Shown here piece by piece: positions 33,901 through 44,764 of a DNA stretch of 64,000 bases. The position numbers were made by a program, and so were the translations under genes. The stretch is from Punica granatum (lineage: Eukaryota; Streptophyta; Magnoliopsida; Myrtales; Lythraceae): NCBI RefSeq assembly GCF_007655135.1, contig NC_045134.1, positions 19,678,568-19,742,567 on the forward strand. Direction: 5' to 3'. The notes under the pieces were generated by a model. It did no database searches. It had not been told where the DNA came from and was given only the letters and a program-made list of their open reading frames with translations. Position 1 is the first letter of the stretch; every line of letters starts with the position of its first letter.

Positions 33901-34188
33901 TATGTCCTCCAATGTATCGACTGGATTCTTATTTAGCTATTTTGCTTTTATGTATGAAGGTGTGATCGTATACTTTGGTATGGGCGAGGGCTCAGTCAGT
34001 TGTCTTATGTTCGGGGCGAGTCGAGGTTTTCCGATCATAGGCCAGTTTATGGCGTTTTCTTAGTGGAGGTGGAGTCCATTAACCGAGGCCGAATCAAGAA
34101 GAGCATGAGCTGCTCCAATGCAAGGATCGAAGTGGAAGAGTTGCTTCCTCATTCACATGGGTTTACGAATTTTAACTACTTCTATTAG
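30982..34188 (+). CDS. IP5P4: Type I inositol polyphosphate 5-phosphatase, IP5P4-like
   Basis: It removes the 5-phosphate from soluble inositol phosphates and, in some members, phosphoinositides, so damping IP3/calcium and membrane-lipid signalling. Coding exons: 30982-31014, 31103-31187, 31509-31577, 31716-31803, 31914-32018, 32111-32732, 32857-33050, 33162-33270, 33378-33526, 33960-34188; all introns GT-AG, 1683 nt, 560 residues. Motifs: TWNVAGK (97-103), [11 protein letters not shown] (128-138), SHLTSG (353-358), catalytic WLGDLNYR (403-410), PAWCDRILW (483-491) and SDHRPV (509-514). A Ser-rich insert at about 155-265 is typical of plant type I enzymes. The start [11 protein letters not shown] plus [13 protein letters not shown] matches IP5P4 best; a sister paralogue is possible. 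No signal peptide or membrane segment. Splice-like sites after the stop (AG|GTACC near 34274, AACAG|GTAATT near 34445) suggest a spliced 3' UTR. Confidence 0.95.
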
Positions 34189-36750
34189 GGAACTGAGTTC
34201 TGTTCCAGTTCGAACCCAACCTTTGCTCCTCAAACAAACAAGACTTCATCAAGCTAAGTGCAGCAGTCATCGAGGTACCTTCAGAAAAACATAGCATAAC
34301 GCGACGCTTATTCAATTATATACACGATCAACTGAACTTTCATTGATCTGTAATAGAATCCTGCCCCGAAGGTGGAACCAATCAAACTTCAAGTGAAATT
34401 CATCAAGAACTGGAGCCTGTTAAATGCTGGTTCATCAATGGAACAGGTAATTGTCCCTGTCCACTGGATTGTCGTACATTCCGTAGAATAATAAGCATAA
34501 AATCTTTCTGCATTGCTAAATTGAACGAGATTCTTTTGCCTTCTTTTCTTTTTCTCCTCATGTATTTAGTAATTGTAGAGTTAAAAATAATAACATTATG
34601 GCATATGTTTGAGTTAATGGGAACTGAAAAGGTTCTGCTTCAGTAATGAGCAAAGTGATGATGATGAACACAACCTTGGACTTGGTCCCTAAGCTAAGAG
34701 TTGAAACAGAATGCTGACTTCTTTGACCCTTTCAACTCGTGGGCTTGGTCAATTCAAGCCCCACATAAGAAAATTATTGCACAGTCCCTTTGCAACACAC
34801 ATCACCAAAAATAAATAAATAAATAAAAGAGAGAGAGAGAGAAGCAACAACTGAAAATTACATCTTTCCCATTAAAGCTTTTTCTTGTGAAGCTCTCTTT
34901 TTTCTGCTGCTCAATTGGTCCCCCATTGTTATCTGCAGGCAAGTGGGCTAAAAAACAAACTCTCTCGCCTTAAAGTCTGCGATTGAGACATTCCAATTAC
35001 CCCAAGAGCCAGATCGACGTCCCTTTTTTTCCACTAGCTTTCGCATCTACGGTTTTGTCCCGACTCCCGGTTCGTCATCGAATATTTCCCCATGCCTATG
35101 TTTGGCTGCAAACAAGTACAGATTTGGAGCCATGCGCATGACTGCAACCCAAATCCAAGAACCCGAATCACTGAACTTGGCCATTCATCAGTTTGCGAAC
35201 GCCGCTCGATAGTCAGGTTCGATGTTGACATTGGACGGAACATTGAATACTTCATGTTTATATACCATGCATACTTACTAACCTTTGACATCTTGGGTTT
35301 GCAGGACTATTTGGCTCATGAATTCTTGAAGAAACAGAACACAGACAAGGCAATTGTTTCTTTGCTCTCTTTTTTTGGAATTATTTGGCTAGAGGACAAG
35401 GATTCATAAAATATAATTTTTTAAATTTATCAGCAGAGTTTTTTTTTTTTTTTTTTTAAGGTTGAGTGGAAGTGCAGTGTTATTATTGGGTCTGAAGCTG
35501 CAGTTTTTCTTCTTTTTCCTTCTCCTGGTGTAACTGATTTTACTGTGGAAAGGGCACCGAGAGCATACCTTTATTTATTCATCCGTTTACTTTATTTATT
35601 TACTGCACTACCCTTTGCCCTTCATATGTATGTCAGGCTGCTGGCCATGATCTGCCATCATTGGTAAAATGCAGCGGCGAAGGGTTCAGTTCAAGATGGA
35701 GAACTAGTGCTCAATTTGCTCATACTGGTCATCGAAAAACATTCCCTCGAACCTTGCTAAGAAATTCTTTGAATTTGAATTTCGGACTTCAGAATGATAA
35801 CCGTACGTAATTTCGATTAACCGAAAATGAGAAAGCAATTGGATACAAGTAGATGACCATTCAACAGCGTGGAAGCAGTTTTCTCTGTTTCCCTCGCCCA
35901 CATTCACCACCAAAAAGAAAATAAACCAACCGCTCAACTTCTACCCCTCACTCTCTCTCCCCATGCTTTTTGGTCCTCAAACTTTTTTGAATCTTTCAAA
36001 TAAGTCCTGCACGTCATCCAGGAGTGCTCTAGTTTATCCACACTATTTTATATGGGAGAAAAAGGCAATTTGTGTAACTTTCGTAATCCCAAAATCACTC
36101 ATTAAAAAGTAAAACAGCAAATTTATGAACCATTAGATCAGAAGATAATTAAAGGTAAAAGGATAAATTTATATAATTTCTAACTACCTTTCATACCACT
36201 TCTATTATCTCTCCCCCTCGTATTTTCGTCTCCCCGAGTCTTATCCCTATTTTCCTCTCTCTCTACTTTTTACTCTCTCGTGAGTCTGAATATAAAATTA
36301 TTTTCTTTAATTTTTCCTCTTTATTATTGCTGTTACTTAAAATTTAATTACTCTTCATTAAAAGTTTTTAAAAATCCTTATAAAGAAAACGATCAATTTC
36401 ATATGTAAGACGTAGAGCGAGTACGTGTCAGTAATTCACATATAAGATGAAATTATAATTAATACCGTACGTAGCATGTCTTTCTTTAGTGTATATATAT
36501 ATATATATATATATAATTTTTTTAACTACACTTGGAAAGTAATCCGCTTGGAAACACATACTAGAATATTTTTTATTTGATGAGTTTATAGTCATATATA
36601 ATCATATATATATAAAAGAATTTAGTTGAATATAATATTTAAAAAATGTTCCAAATGATAATTATATGTTGAACTGAATAATTGGAATATATATGTTGCA
36701 CTTATAAAATTTTGCAATGCATATAAAGTAAAATAATGACTTCCATATCA
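34189..36750. other. 3' region of the phosphatase gene, then intergenic
   Basis: The first part (to about 35.3 kb) may hold a spliced 3' UTR with AATAAA-like signals near 34809-34827. The rest is AT-rich with a T-run at about 35439-35457, an AT microsatellite at about 36493-36515 and a GA tract near 34828-34843. The open frames at 35034-35409 and 35704-35937 lack domains. Confidence 0.5.
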
Positions 36751-36756
36751 ATTTGG

Positions 36757-36927
36757 ATTGATTCAAATGATTTGGCACTTGTTCCATTTAAAAAAAGTCT
36801 CAAGTTCAAATCATGTGAATGAAAAAAAATTCATACTGATAAAGTTTTACCTCTTAGGGAGCAAACTCTGCTCGATTGGATTAATTGGGCCTTTTCGAGG
36901 CTTCGGATACAAGGGTGCACACTAAAA
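36757..36927 (+). repeat. SINE-like repeat, family 1
   Basis: Shares with 27165-27345 the order TTCAAATGATTTGG, AGTCTCAAGTTCAAATC (B-box-like), AAAGTTTTACCTCTTA, CTCGATTGGATTAATTGGGC and a 3' TGCACACTAAAAAAC ending in a T-run context. The sequence is diverged and no TSD was found. Confidence 0.5.
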
Positions 36928-38060
36928 AACTTTTTTTTAACTTGCAACAACATAATTTTTATAGAAAATAATTAATTGAGTATATGCAAATGATTTTTCC
37001 AAATACTAAATCCTCCCATAAAATATGCCTAATAATCCTCTTTAACACTCACACATCTATATCTATATATGAAAGCAAATACATGGTAGGCCTGATCAGA
37101 TGGCCTTAGAATGCTCTGTTTCTGAATAAAATTTTCTTTGTTTTTTTTAAACTTTATCTTAAAACAAATTTTTAAATTTTTTAAAATATATTGATATAGA
37201 TAAGCGGGGCAGTTACAATTAACTTTTGATATAAAAAAAGCAAATTTGGGAGCTTGGTGAAGGAACACGTTGCATTTAACTTTTGTACGTGAGCAAAATT
37301 ATTTGTTTACTGTGCTAAAAAATTAGTCAATGCAATAAATCTATAAATTCATGTGATCATAACTTTTCAATTATTAGGTCGACACACATTCATAAGAATT
37401 TAGCATATCAATTGCTGTTCAGAAAATAATTAACATTGATTTCTACGTTATTGAGATGCCAGGAATAATGTAGAAAGAAAGGGGACTTTTTTATTTTTAT
37501 TTTTTTTTCCCGGACGAACGTTTCTGTATTAATAGTCGAGTATTTTTTTCATGTCAATATTCTGAGTAGTTTCAGTGCATATTAAGTTAACTAAGAATAA
37601 TAGTATGTATCACTCAAAAAATTGTTCGGCAGCCCTGCCTTGCCATACGACATGAAGAAGAATCAATTAAATTTCAGCAAACTCCTGAATGGTGTGTTAA
37701 TCACATGGACAACTGCCATAATTATTGTTAATTGCAAGAATCCTATTAGTTTTTCATCACCACATCATTGTAAAGTAGAATCATTTAATATTTTTACGTA
37801 TCTCTCATATCCTTCTATATATAAAAATGCCGAAGTGTTCTATCTAAGAGTGTTATATCGAGAGGAGGAAGTCCCAAGGAAATTACAACAATGGGGTGAG
37901 TTGGTGTTAAATCTCACGAATAATAACAAATAACAGGTTTGAACCTTTAAAATAGTCGGTTGTTTGTCCCGCACCGTAGGGATAAAAATATTTGTTGTGA
38001 TAAAACCCTATGGTGATAATGGTCGCACTTTTTCTATTTACTGTAACAAACCTCATATTA
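36928..38060. other. Intergenic, no gene seen
   Basis: AT-rich. The 103-codon open frame at 37622-37933 starts at TTG, not ATG, and shows no domain. Confidence 0.5.
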
Positions 38061-38061
38061 A

Positions 38062-38225
38062 AAAACTCAAAGACACCAATTAATCCACGAGCTAGATCGA
38101 TTCATTAATGAATAAAACTCTTCTAATTATGAATTATGTCCATTCGTAACATTCGAACCCGAGACCTTGGGAAATATAAGTGTCTAACAATTTGAACCAA
38201 TCTATATTGGTGCCATTGTCACTTC
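38062..38225 (-). repeat. SINE-like repeat, family 1, minus strand
   Basis: Read on the minus strand: GATTGGTTCAAATTGTTAGA, CAAGGTCTCGGGTTCGAATG (a good B-box-like GGTTCGAAT), then GAATCGATCTAGCTCGTGG and ATTAATTGGTGTCTTTGAG. It is the clearest B box of the family in this window. Confidence 0.5.
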
Positions 38226-38389
38226 AGATGATTTCCAGGGCAGGACTCACCTCTTCTGTTCCATGTGTGATTGATTTTGCATTGACTCCCAACTTATATG
38301 TATATCAACAACTGTAATAGTCAAAATCCACCTTATTTCTTCCCCCAAAAAAAAAATCTAAAAAATAATAAATTCATCACCTAAAAACT

Positions 38390-38493
38390 GTATCACTCTG
38401 ATTTCTAATAAGGCAGGAAATTATTGGAAAAATAAAGAGTCCGTATCGCTCTGATTTCTAATAAGGCAGGAAATTATTGGAAAAATAAAGAGT
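38390..38493 (+). repeat. Perfect-looking 53-bp tandem duplication
   Basis: GTATC(A/G)CTCTGATTTCTAAT through AAATTATTGGAAAAATAAAG and AGT occurs at 38390 and again at 38443 with essentially one difference, which points to a recent duplication. Confidence 0.85.
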
Positions 38494-40042
38494 GAGGTTG
38501 AGTAAATGTTCGTTTGATGTTACTGAGGGTAGAATTAGTAGGAAAAGAAGAAAAGCCCGTATAGATATGGCTACATATTGCGTGCATGGGTGAGTCATCA
38601 GGTCAATAACCTACGGGCCATCAAGGCGGATGGTCGCAGTTATGCTTCCCTGCGTTAGAAAAACAAAAGCCCGTACAACCCCACATTCACTCATTCCAAA
38701 ATTTAAGGGGGGGAAAAAAGAAAAAGAAACACCAACCGTCATTATCACGTAATCTGCCACTGCCACTGCCACTGCCACTGCAGCTGCAGTACTCACCAGT
38801 ATGTATTTATATATTGCCCCCATGTACGTCAATATATTTATATGTGTATATGTAATTATCTACTCTTGCATGCCCTGTGTTTAATACGATCGAGCTGTTA
38901 ATTTGTGATGTTAGGGCTCGCGGAGTTATCCGTCCCCGTAAAGTTTCATTACATCGTTCGGTGCCCTGAAAGCGGCTAATTAATATGGAACAGCTAGAGT
39001 GTAGTTCGAACAAAATCTTGACATGATTTTTGGCACAATAGGAAAATAAGGTGTCGTCACTCGTCAGAGTTAATCGTATTCTAAAGTGACATCCTATGAA
39101 AGCACGCATGCATGCATATGCATATGCCACGGTGCTGGGTTAATTCATTGACCATCGAACTGTTTGATCTCAAAAGAATTTCCTTGATGCAGCCCCGGCC
39201 ACATTAAGGCTTTGCAAGAATTTGGTCAGGTGATTCCGTCACAATAGGCAAAGTCCGGTCTAGCGTCTCATGATAGCGAGCCCCACACGAGGACTATCAA
39301 GGCTTCAAGGCAAAGGCCAAGCTTATTGGGGTGACACAGGCTGGTAGTTTGCTAGCTTGTGGTCATATCGAGGAGTACTGCGAACCATTTAGAAGAGAGA
39401 TATAATTAATCAATTGACCTTAAAATTTAAGTTATTAAATCGTAGTTAATATTGCCTGGTTATGATAAGCGTAAAAAATTTAGTACACAATCAACCACTA
39501 GTATTAACAAAAATAAAATTCACGATGGAAGAGGACAATCAATGATAAGTCTCATAGTAACTTACAAGATTTTAGCTCTCCGCCAAGAAAGACATAAATC
39601 CTTGTCCCAGTGAATGCTCATTACTTTGTTGTTTCCATCTTTGAGAAAATCCTCCCTTGGTTCTTTTATATCATAACGTGAAATAATTCTTTTTTAATGT
39701 TTATACTAAAAGGAGAAATGGAAATGGAGAAAGGAATTTCAAGACAGATACGGCAGAGCCATTCTAGTGCAAAACACCACATCCGGAAGCAAAGCTGTAC
39801 AATTTTGTTACCAGCTTTTATTCTAGGGCTACAAAATAGAAATTACCCGCTCGACATTATTTCAACTTTTTCACTTAAATTGAGGCTAAAAGGTCAAAAA
39901 GAAGTGTGAAAAAAAAAATCTTCGTGTATTCCCTCCCATCCCTTATGATACGAGAGATAATATTCAATAGCATGCTTCTAGCGCACCTGGCTAGATGCAA
40001 GAAGTTTCTTAAGGATAGAGGCATATTTGTGCCACTAAATGG
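38494..40042. other. Intergenic, no gene seen
   Basis: Includes a TGCCAC hexamer microsatellite at about 38757-38780. The open frames at 38611-38832, 38807-39130, 39697-39909 and 39906-40139 show no domain; the last overlaps the SINE below. Confidence 0.5.
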
Positions 40043-40054
40043 AAATGATTACAA

Positions 40055-40224
40055 CCCTAAGGGATTTGGTCTAGTGGTTAATTTGCACCGAGATCCGAGT
40101 TCGAATTTCCTTGGGGCCATTGGAGCGCTTTTGGCGTAGTTACTCGCTCCGTGCGCCGCCGGGGGTTCACGGAACCCCGGTGATTAGTCTGTTGAAGCAT
40201 GGACACCCCGGGTTAGCAAAAAAA
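40055..40224 (+). mobile_element. tRNA-derived SINE with A-tail and 12-bp TSD
   Basis: The 5' part has an A-box-like TGGTCTAGTGG (40066-40076) and a B-box-like GAGTTCGAATTT, the spacing of a tRNA promoter. A GC-rich body (GTGCGCCGCCGGGGG) follows and it ends in an A run. A direct repeat AAATGATTACAA flanks it (40043-40054 and 40225-40236), exactly as left by LINE-type retroposition. It is not a functional tRNA gene: the cloverleaf is not kept beyond the promoter boxes. Confidence 0.88.
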
Positions 40225-40584
40225 AAATGATTACAATATTATAAATATAAAATGCGACATAAAATAGATAAAAAAAAATCTTACTTCAAAAAAAACAAGT
40301 CTAGTATCGACTTAGAAAATTTTAAATATAATTTATATTATGAAATTTAGTTACATATGATATAATTTAGAATGGACCAAAAAAAAAACAGGGAACTTAG
40401 AAATCGATGAAACTGGGAATGAGGATAGAAAGAGAGTGGTATAAAGAAGACTAGCCCTCCGGCATGAGCGAACGTGTGCGGAATTGCTTTTGCATCTGCA
40501 AACTCGGGTAATTAATGATTTATTATATTAGATTGTTGCACTACTTTTCACATTTTAATAGTTAGACCTATTAAAAGGATATAA

Positions 40585-40730
40585 GGTAGTGGCGTATGTT
40601 CTTACCTTATAGCTAAGAGATTGCAGGTTTGACACATAGTGAGACTACCCGTGCCCCTTTATTAGCTATTATAATTTTCATTTTATTGTATTAGGTTCAC
40701 AAGTCTCTTTTATAATAATAAAAAAAAGCT
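40585..40730 (+). repeat. SINE-like repeat, family 2
   Basis: TAGTGGCGTATGTTCTTACC (A-box-like start), GAGATTGCAGGTTTGACACA (B-box-like), ACTACCCGTGCCCCTTTATT, AGCTATTA and TTGTATTAGGTTCACAAG, ending TATAATAATAAAAAAAA. The same order recurs at 58745-58893. No TSD was recognised. Confidence 0.6.
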
Positions 40731-41287
40731 CGACATGTATTAGTGATAACGCAAAAAATAAATGCAACAAAATGACAAACACTGAATCCAAGTCAATATG
40801 TATATGTAAAAGAAATTTAGGCTCGTGGAATAATTAAGAGGCGTGTTTAATTTTACATGAAACTCGATTGAATTTGCAATAAGAAAAGGAATTTAGAAAT
40901 GGTTGAAGCAGGCAAGAAGGATGGAAGAGAAGAGAGTGGTATAAAAAGATAAGATTATTCTTCTTCTTCTTTTTGTGAAAAAAAGTTATAATTGATTAGT
41001 TATTCGTGGATATGTACATTTATAACACTAGTCCAATGGTTGTTTATTAATTATGTATATATTTATTTTTATATCTTTGTCTATACTTTTATTAAAGTTA
41101 AAATACAATTTCAACTTTCTAGGGGAACTCTCATTTGCTCGGCAGTCACTAACTCATTGATTAATTTAATTAGCCAAAAGGCCTATGCATATACGTGAGC
41201 TATAGTTATTATAACAATGCTAGTTATTAACTTATTATAACAATGAAAGCATTGGTAGTTACTATGATAATGGTCAAATATATAATA
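40731..41287. other. Intergenic, no gene seen
   Basis: AT-rich. The open frame 40992-41198 is hydrophobic/low-complexity and unrecognised. Confidence 0.5.
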
Positions 41288-41900
41288 TAACTAGCCTTCT
41301 TTCACCCGTGCATTGCAGCGGTAATTTTTCTACAAAGATTTGGTGAAATTTTTGCTATAGTGTGATTATAATTTTTTTTCCTAGTGGAGACATTTCATAT
41401 TTTTTAAATTTAATTATAGTTTCATTTTGATTAAAATAGATTTCATAAACTATGCAGATCCAAAATACATATAACTATATTGTAGTTTTATGGACATAAA
41501 TAATTAATTTATATATATAATATAAATTTTATTTGTTATAATAAATTTTCCAATATAAATGAAAAACGATATGAGTTTTGTATTGTAAATATGCTAATAA
41601 TATATTAAACTTTGCACTTATAAGTTCTTGTTCGTTTATAGATTGTATAGTTAATGTATTACACGAAAATTAGGTTTTTACAAATAAAGTTTTTCAGATT
41701 GAGGGCAAAAATACCTACATAAATTAATCCAAGTAAAGTTTGTGCAGATTCAAAGTATAGATGATTGTAGTTTTATGCATGTAAAACAATTAATTTGTTA
41801 TATATTATATAAAATTTACTTGCTATAATAAATTTTTCAACATAAATTTAAAATAACAGAAGATTTTTATTGCAATAGTCTAATAATATATTGAACTTTG
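41288..41900. repeat. Diverged direct duplication of about 288 bp
   Basis: A block with TTGTAGTTTTATG, AATTAATTT, TTGTTATAATAAATTTT and AATAATATATT(A/G)AACTTTG lies at about 41478-41612 and again at about 41765-41899. The segment opens with CCCGTGCATTGCAGCGG, a motif of a common dispersed plant repeat. The class of element is not clear. Confidence 0.5.
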
Positions 41901-42035
41901 AATTTCATTATCTCTTTTTCTTTTTTTGTAATCTTTTTTGAATAAATTTTCCCATAAATACTCACATAAACCCCACTTCAATTTCACCCATATTACTATC
42001 TCCCTTCTTCTTCTTCTTATACGAGCAAAAAAAAA

Positions 42036-43010
42036 ATGACTGATCCAAATCAATTTCCACAAAATCTAAATGCCCACGGGTTTTATATGCAAAACTTGAA
42101 TTTTCCCCAGAATCCAAATTCTCAAAATCCCAATTCTCATCCAAATACGAATTTTCCTCCTCCAATCTGAATTTTCCCCATCCAAACTATCATCATCCAT
42201 ATCATCATATGTATTATCATCATCCATATCCTCCTCTGTATTATGGACATGTGGGTTTACCTTTCCAATTTATGGGTGGCACGGGGTCGACATCTGGAAG
42301 TGCCGTCGAGTATGATCAATCTCCACATTCGACGCTAGGGGGTTCACCATTCATCCAACTTTCAAACGGTGGTAGAAGGTTTTGACATCAATGATGACGA
42401 TAATGAGGTGGTTCAAGCTCAAGACAAGGTTGGTCGCACTTCGAATGAATGGAAGTGGGAATAGGACGAGCTGCTAATCAATGGTTGGCTATTATATGGG
42501 AAAGATTTTGTGGTCGGCGATGATCAAATCAAACTGCCTTGCAATTTTGGGACAAAATCAACGAACATTGCCGCCAACACAACATCACCATCTTCTCAAA
42601 GAAAACATATAACGCCTTAAAGCAATAGTGGTATAAGATTAACCATTTTTGCGGGAGCTTCCAACGGTGCTATGAGACTGCTGAGCGTTATCGTCAAAGC
42701 GGAGCAAATGAAGACGATGTCGTGGAGCTAGCGCACCAGCTATGTAAAGATAAACATAAAATAAAAATCAAATTTCACTACGTCGTTGCATTGGAACATA
42801 TTTCGAAAGGAGTTGAAATGGAGAGCACTTTGGGATCTAACTAATAGTTCGAAGAGAGCAAAGACAAATGCTTCCAGGGGTACACGGCATTGTCCAACCC
42901 TGATGAGAATGTGCGCCCTCTACCTCGTCCAAAAGGTAGAGACGCAGCAAAGAGAAAGAAAAAAGGTAAAAAGGTTCTTTATGTCGATGAGGCAGTCGAA
43001 GTTATCTCAT
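42036..43010 (+). pseudogene. Decayed Harbinger ORF1 (trihelix/Myb-like), second element
   Basis: ATG at 42036 opens an Asn/Pro/Gln-rich stretch (MTDPNQFPQNLNAHGFYMQN) ending at a stop near 42167. Pieces of the trihelix-type domain follow in shifting frames: a DELLINGWLLYGKDFVVGDD segment (about 42459-42518), FWDKINEHCRQHN (about 42545), KTYNALKQ-WYKINHFCG and YETAERYRQSGANEDDVVEL (about 42670-42730). Stops and frameshifts interrupt every frame. In intact PIF/Harbinger elements this protein accompanies the transposase, which lies just downstream. Confidence 0.7.
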
Positions 43011-43439
43011 CCTGATGTGATTCGAGTGCGTCTAGGAATGAGGAAATGAGGAAGCTTAAGCAGAGAGTTTCGATATGAGAAAGCTGGAAGCCAACCTAAA
43101 GAGGGAGAAAAATACAGTAAAGAAATGGCTTGTCTAAACAGAGGATAGGAAATTATTGGTGCAACTCATTTCTATAAACAAGTCTAATATGCCTTCAGAT
43201 GCACTTGTCATTCATGAACAGTATATAACAGATATTATGGGAAAGGTGTTCCCCTCTAGTGAGCTATGTAGTTGTAATTTCCATTTCAATTGTAATTTGT
43301 AATTTCTATTTTAATCGAATGGTGTACCGTTGTAATCTCATCTATTTAATGAAATTTAAATTTCACTAATAACATGTCTTATTGAAAATTAATAATTAAT
43401 CTAGAACTAAACAAATCAACCTTTGTAAACTAGCCGTTG

Positions 43440-44710
43440 GGAACTAGCTATTGGAAACTAGCCATTTCTATCACTTCCTATCTATAAAATGCTTGGAAGA
43501 CGAGTTCTTCGATGATACGGAAGAGCAATGCCCCGAAATACTAAAGATGATCCAACAAGGGGTGTATGGAAGCTCTTCCTCAAGACCCAAAAAGAAAAGA
43601 GTAAACAGAAGTCGTGTTGCAGGTCACAATCAACTTGTGAAGGACTACTTCGCCGAGGAGTCGACGTACTCTCTTGAGCAATTCCGGGGAAGATTTCAAA
43701 TGGGATGACCTTTGTTCCTTCGCATTGTCAAGGGCCTATCAAATCATGATCCATATTTCCAATAGAGGCCCGATGCGGTAGGCAACCAAGGCTTTTACCC
43801 TATACAAAAGTGCATGGCCGCCATGCTTATGTTGGCGTATGAAGTTAGAGCTGATGTCATTAACGATTATCTCCGGATGGCCGAGACCACTGCAACCAAA
43901 TGCTTGGAAAGGTTCGTGTTCGGCATCGTCGTGGTTTTCGGGGCGAACACTTGAGAATGCCTAACGCAACAGATGTCCAATGCCTGCTCCAAATCGAGGA
44001 GGCCCGCGGCGTCGCCGGTATGATGGGCAACATTGACTGCATGCACTAGAAGTGGAGAAATTGCTTGAAAGCTTGTTATGATATGTTCAAGAGCGATTTT
44101 CATGGCGATCCAAGCTTAATATTTGAAGTAATGGTGAGACCTGAGCTGTAAATATGGCATGCCTTTTTTGAAGTAGCTAGGTCCAACAATGACATCAACG
44201 TTTTAGACCGATTACCAGTCTTTGATGATGTTCTACAAGGTCGTATTCCCTAGGTAAATTTCACTATTAATGGCAACAACCATGACACTGGATATTATTT
44301 AGCGGATGGTATATACTATCAATGGGAAACATTTATCAAAACAATCACCCGGCCACAGTCAAAGAAGTGTAAGTTGTTTGCCAAAGCTCAAGAATCAGCA
44401 CCGAAAGACGTGGAGCATGCATTCAGAGTGCTAAGGGCTCGCTTTGCAATTATACATGGTCTTACTCGATCGTAGTCCTAGAAGAAGCTCAGAGTGATTA
44501 TGAGAGCTCGTATCATATTGCATAATATGATCGTTAAGGATAAGCGGGAAACGTAAGATGTGAACGTCGATCCGGGCAACCTTGTACAATGAACTCCCAA
44601 CAGCTGCTTACCACTATCGGAGCTATGGAGCAAAATTTTGCTCCGTGACTGGAATTTTTCCAAAATAATATCAAGTTTCAGGATCGAGAAATACATCGAC
44701 AATTATAGCC
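43440..44710 (+). pseudogene. Decayed Harbinger transposase (Plant_tran type), second element
   Basis: Recognisable pieces in order, scattered over frames: KKKRVNRSRVAGHNQLVKDY, FAEESTYSLEQFRGRF, AMLMLAYEVRADVINDYLRM-AETTATKCLERF, NATDVQCLL, GMMGNIDCMH (first catalytic Asp) followed by a TAG in place of Trp, ND-INVLDRLPVFDDVLQGR, YYLADGIYYQWETF (second Asp) and KDVEHAFRVLRARFAI (Glu). Many stops and shifts break it. It is a different lineage from the HARBI1-like element at 8-12 kb. No TIR or TSD could be fixed. Confidence 0.75.
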
Positions 44711-44764
44711 GGACTTGATGGAACATATGTGGCAACTACAGTAAAATCCACAACAGGATGTAAT

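Noticed and set aside
35034..35409. Opposing open frames of 85 and 105 codons downstream of the phosphatase gene
   Set aside because: No domain on either strand; the region may be a spliced 3' UTR or plain intergenic DNA.
37622..37933. 103-codon open frame
   Set aside because: Starts at TTG, no recognised domain, in AT-rich intergenic DNA.
40066..40115. Possible tRNA gene
   Set aside because: Only the A- and B-box regions resemble a tRNA; the rest fits a SINE with A-tail and TSD.
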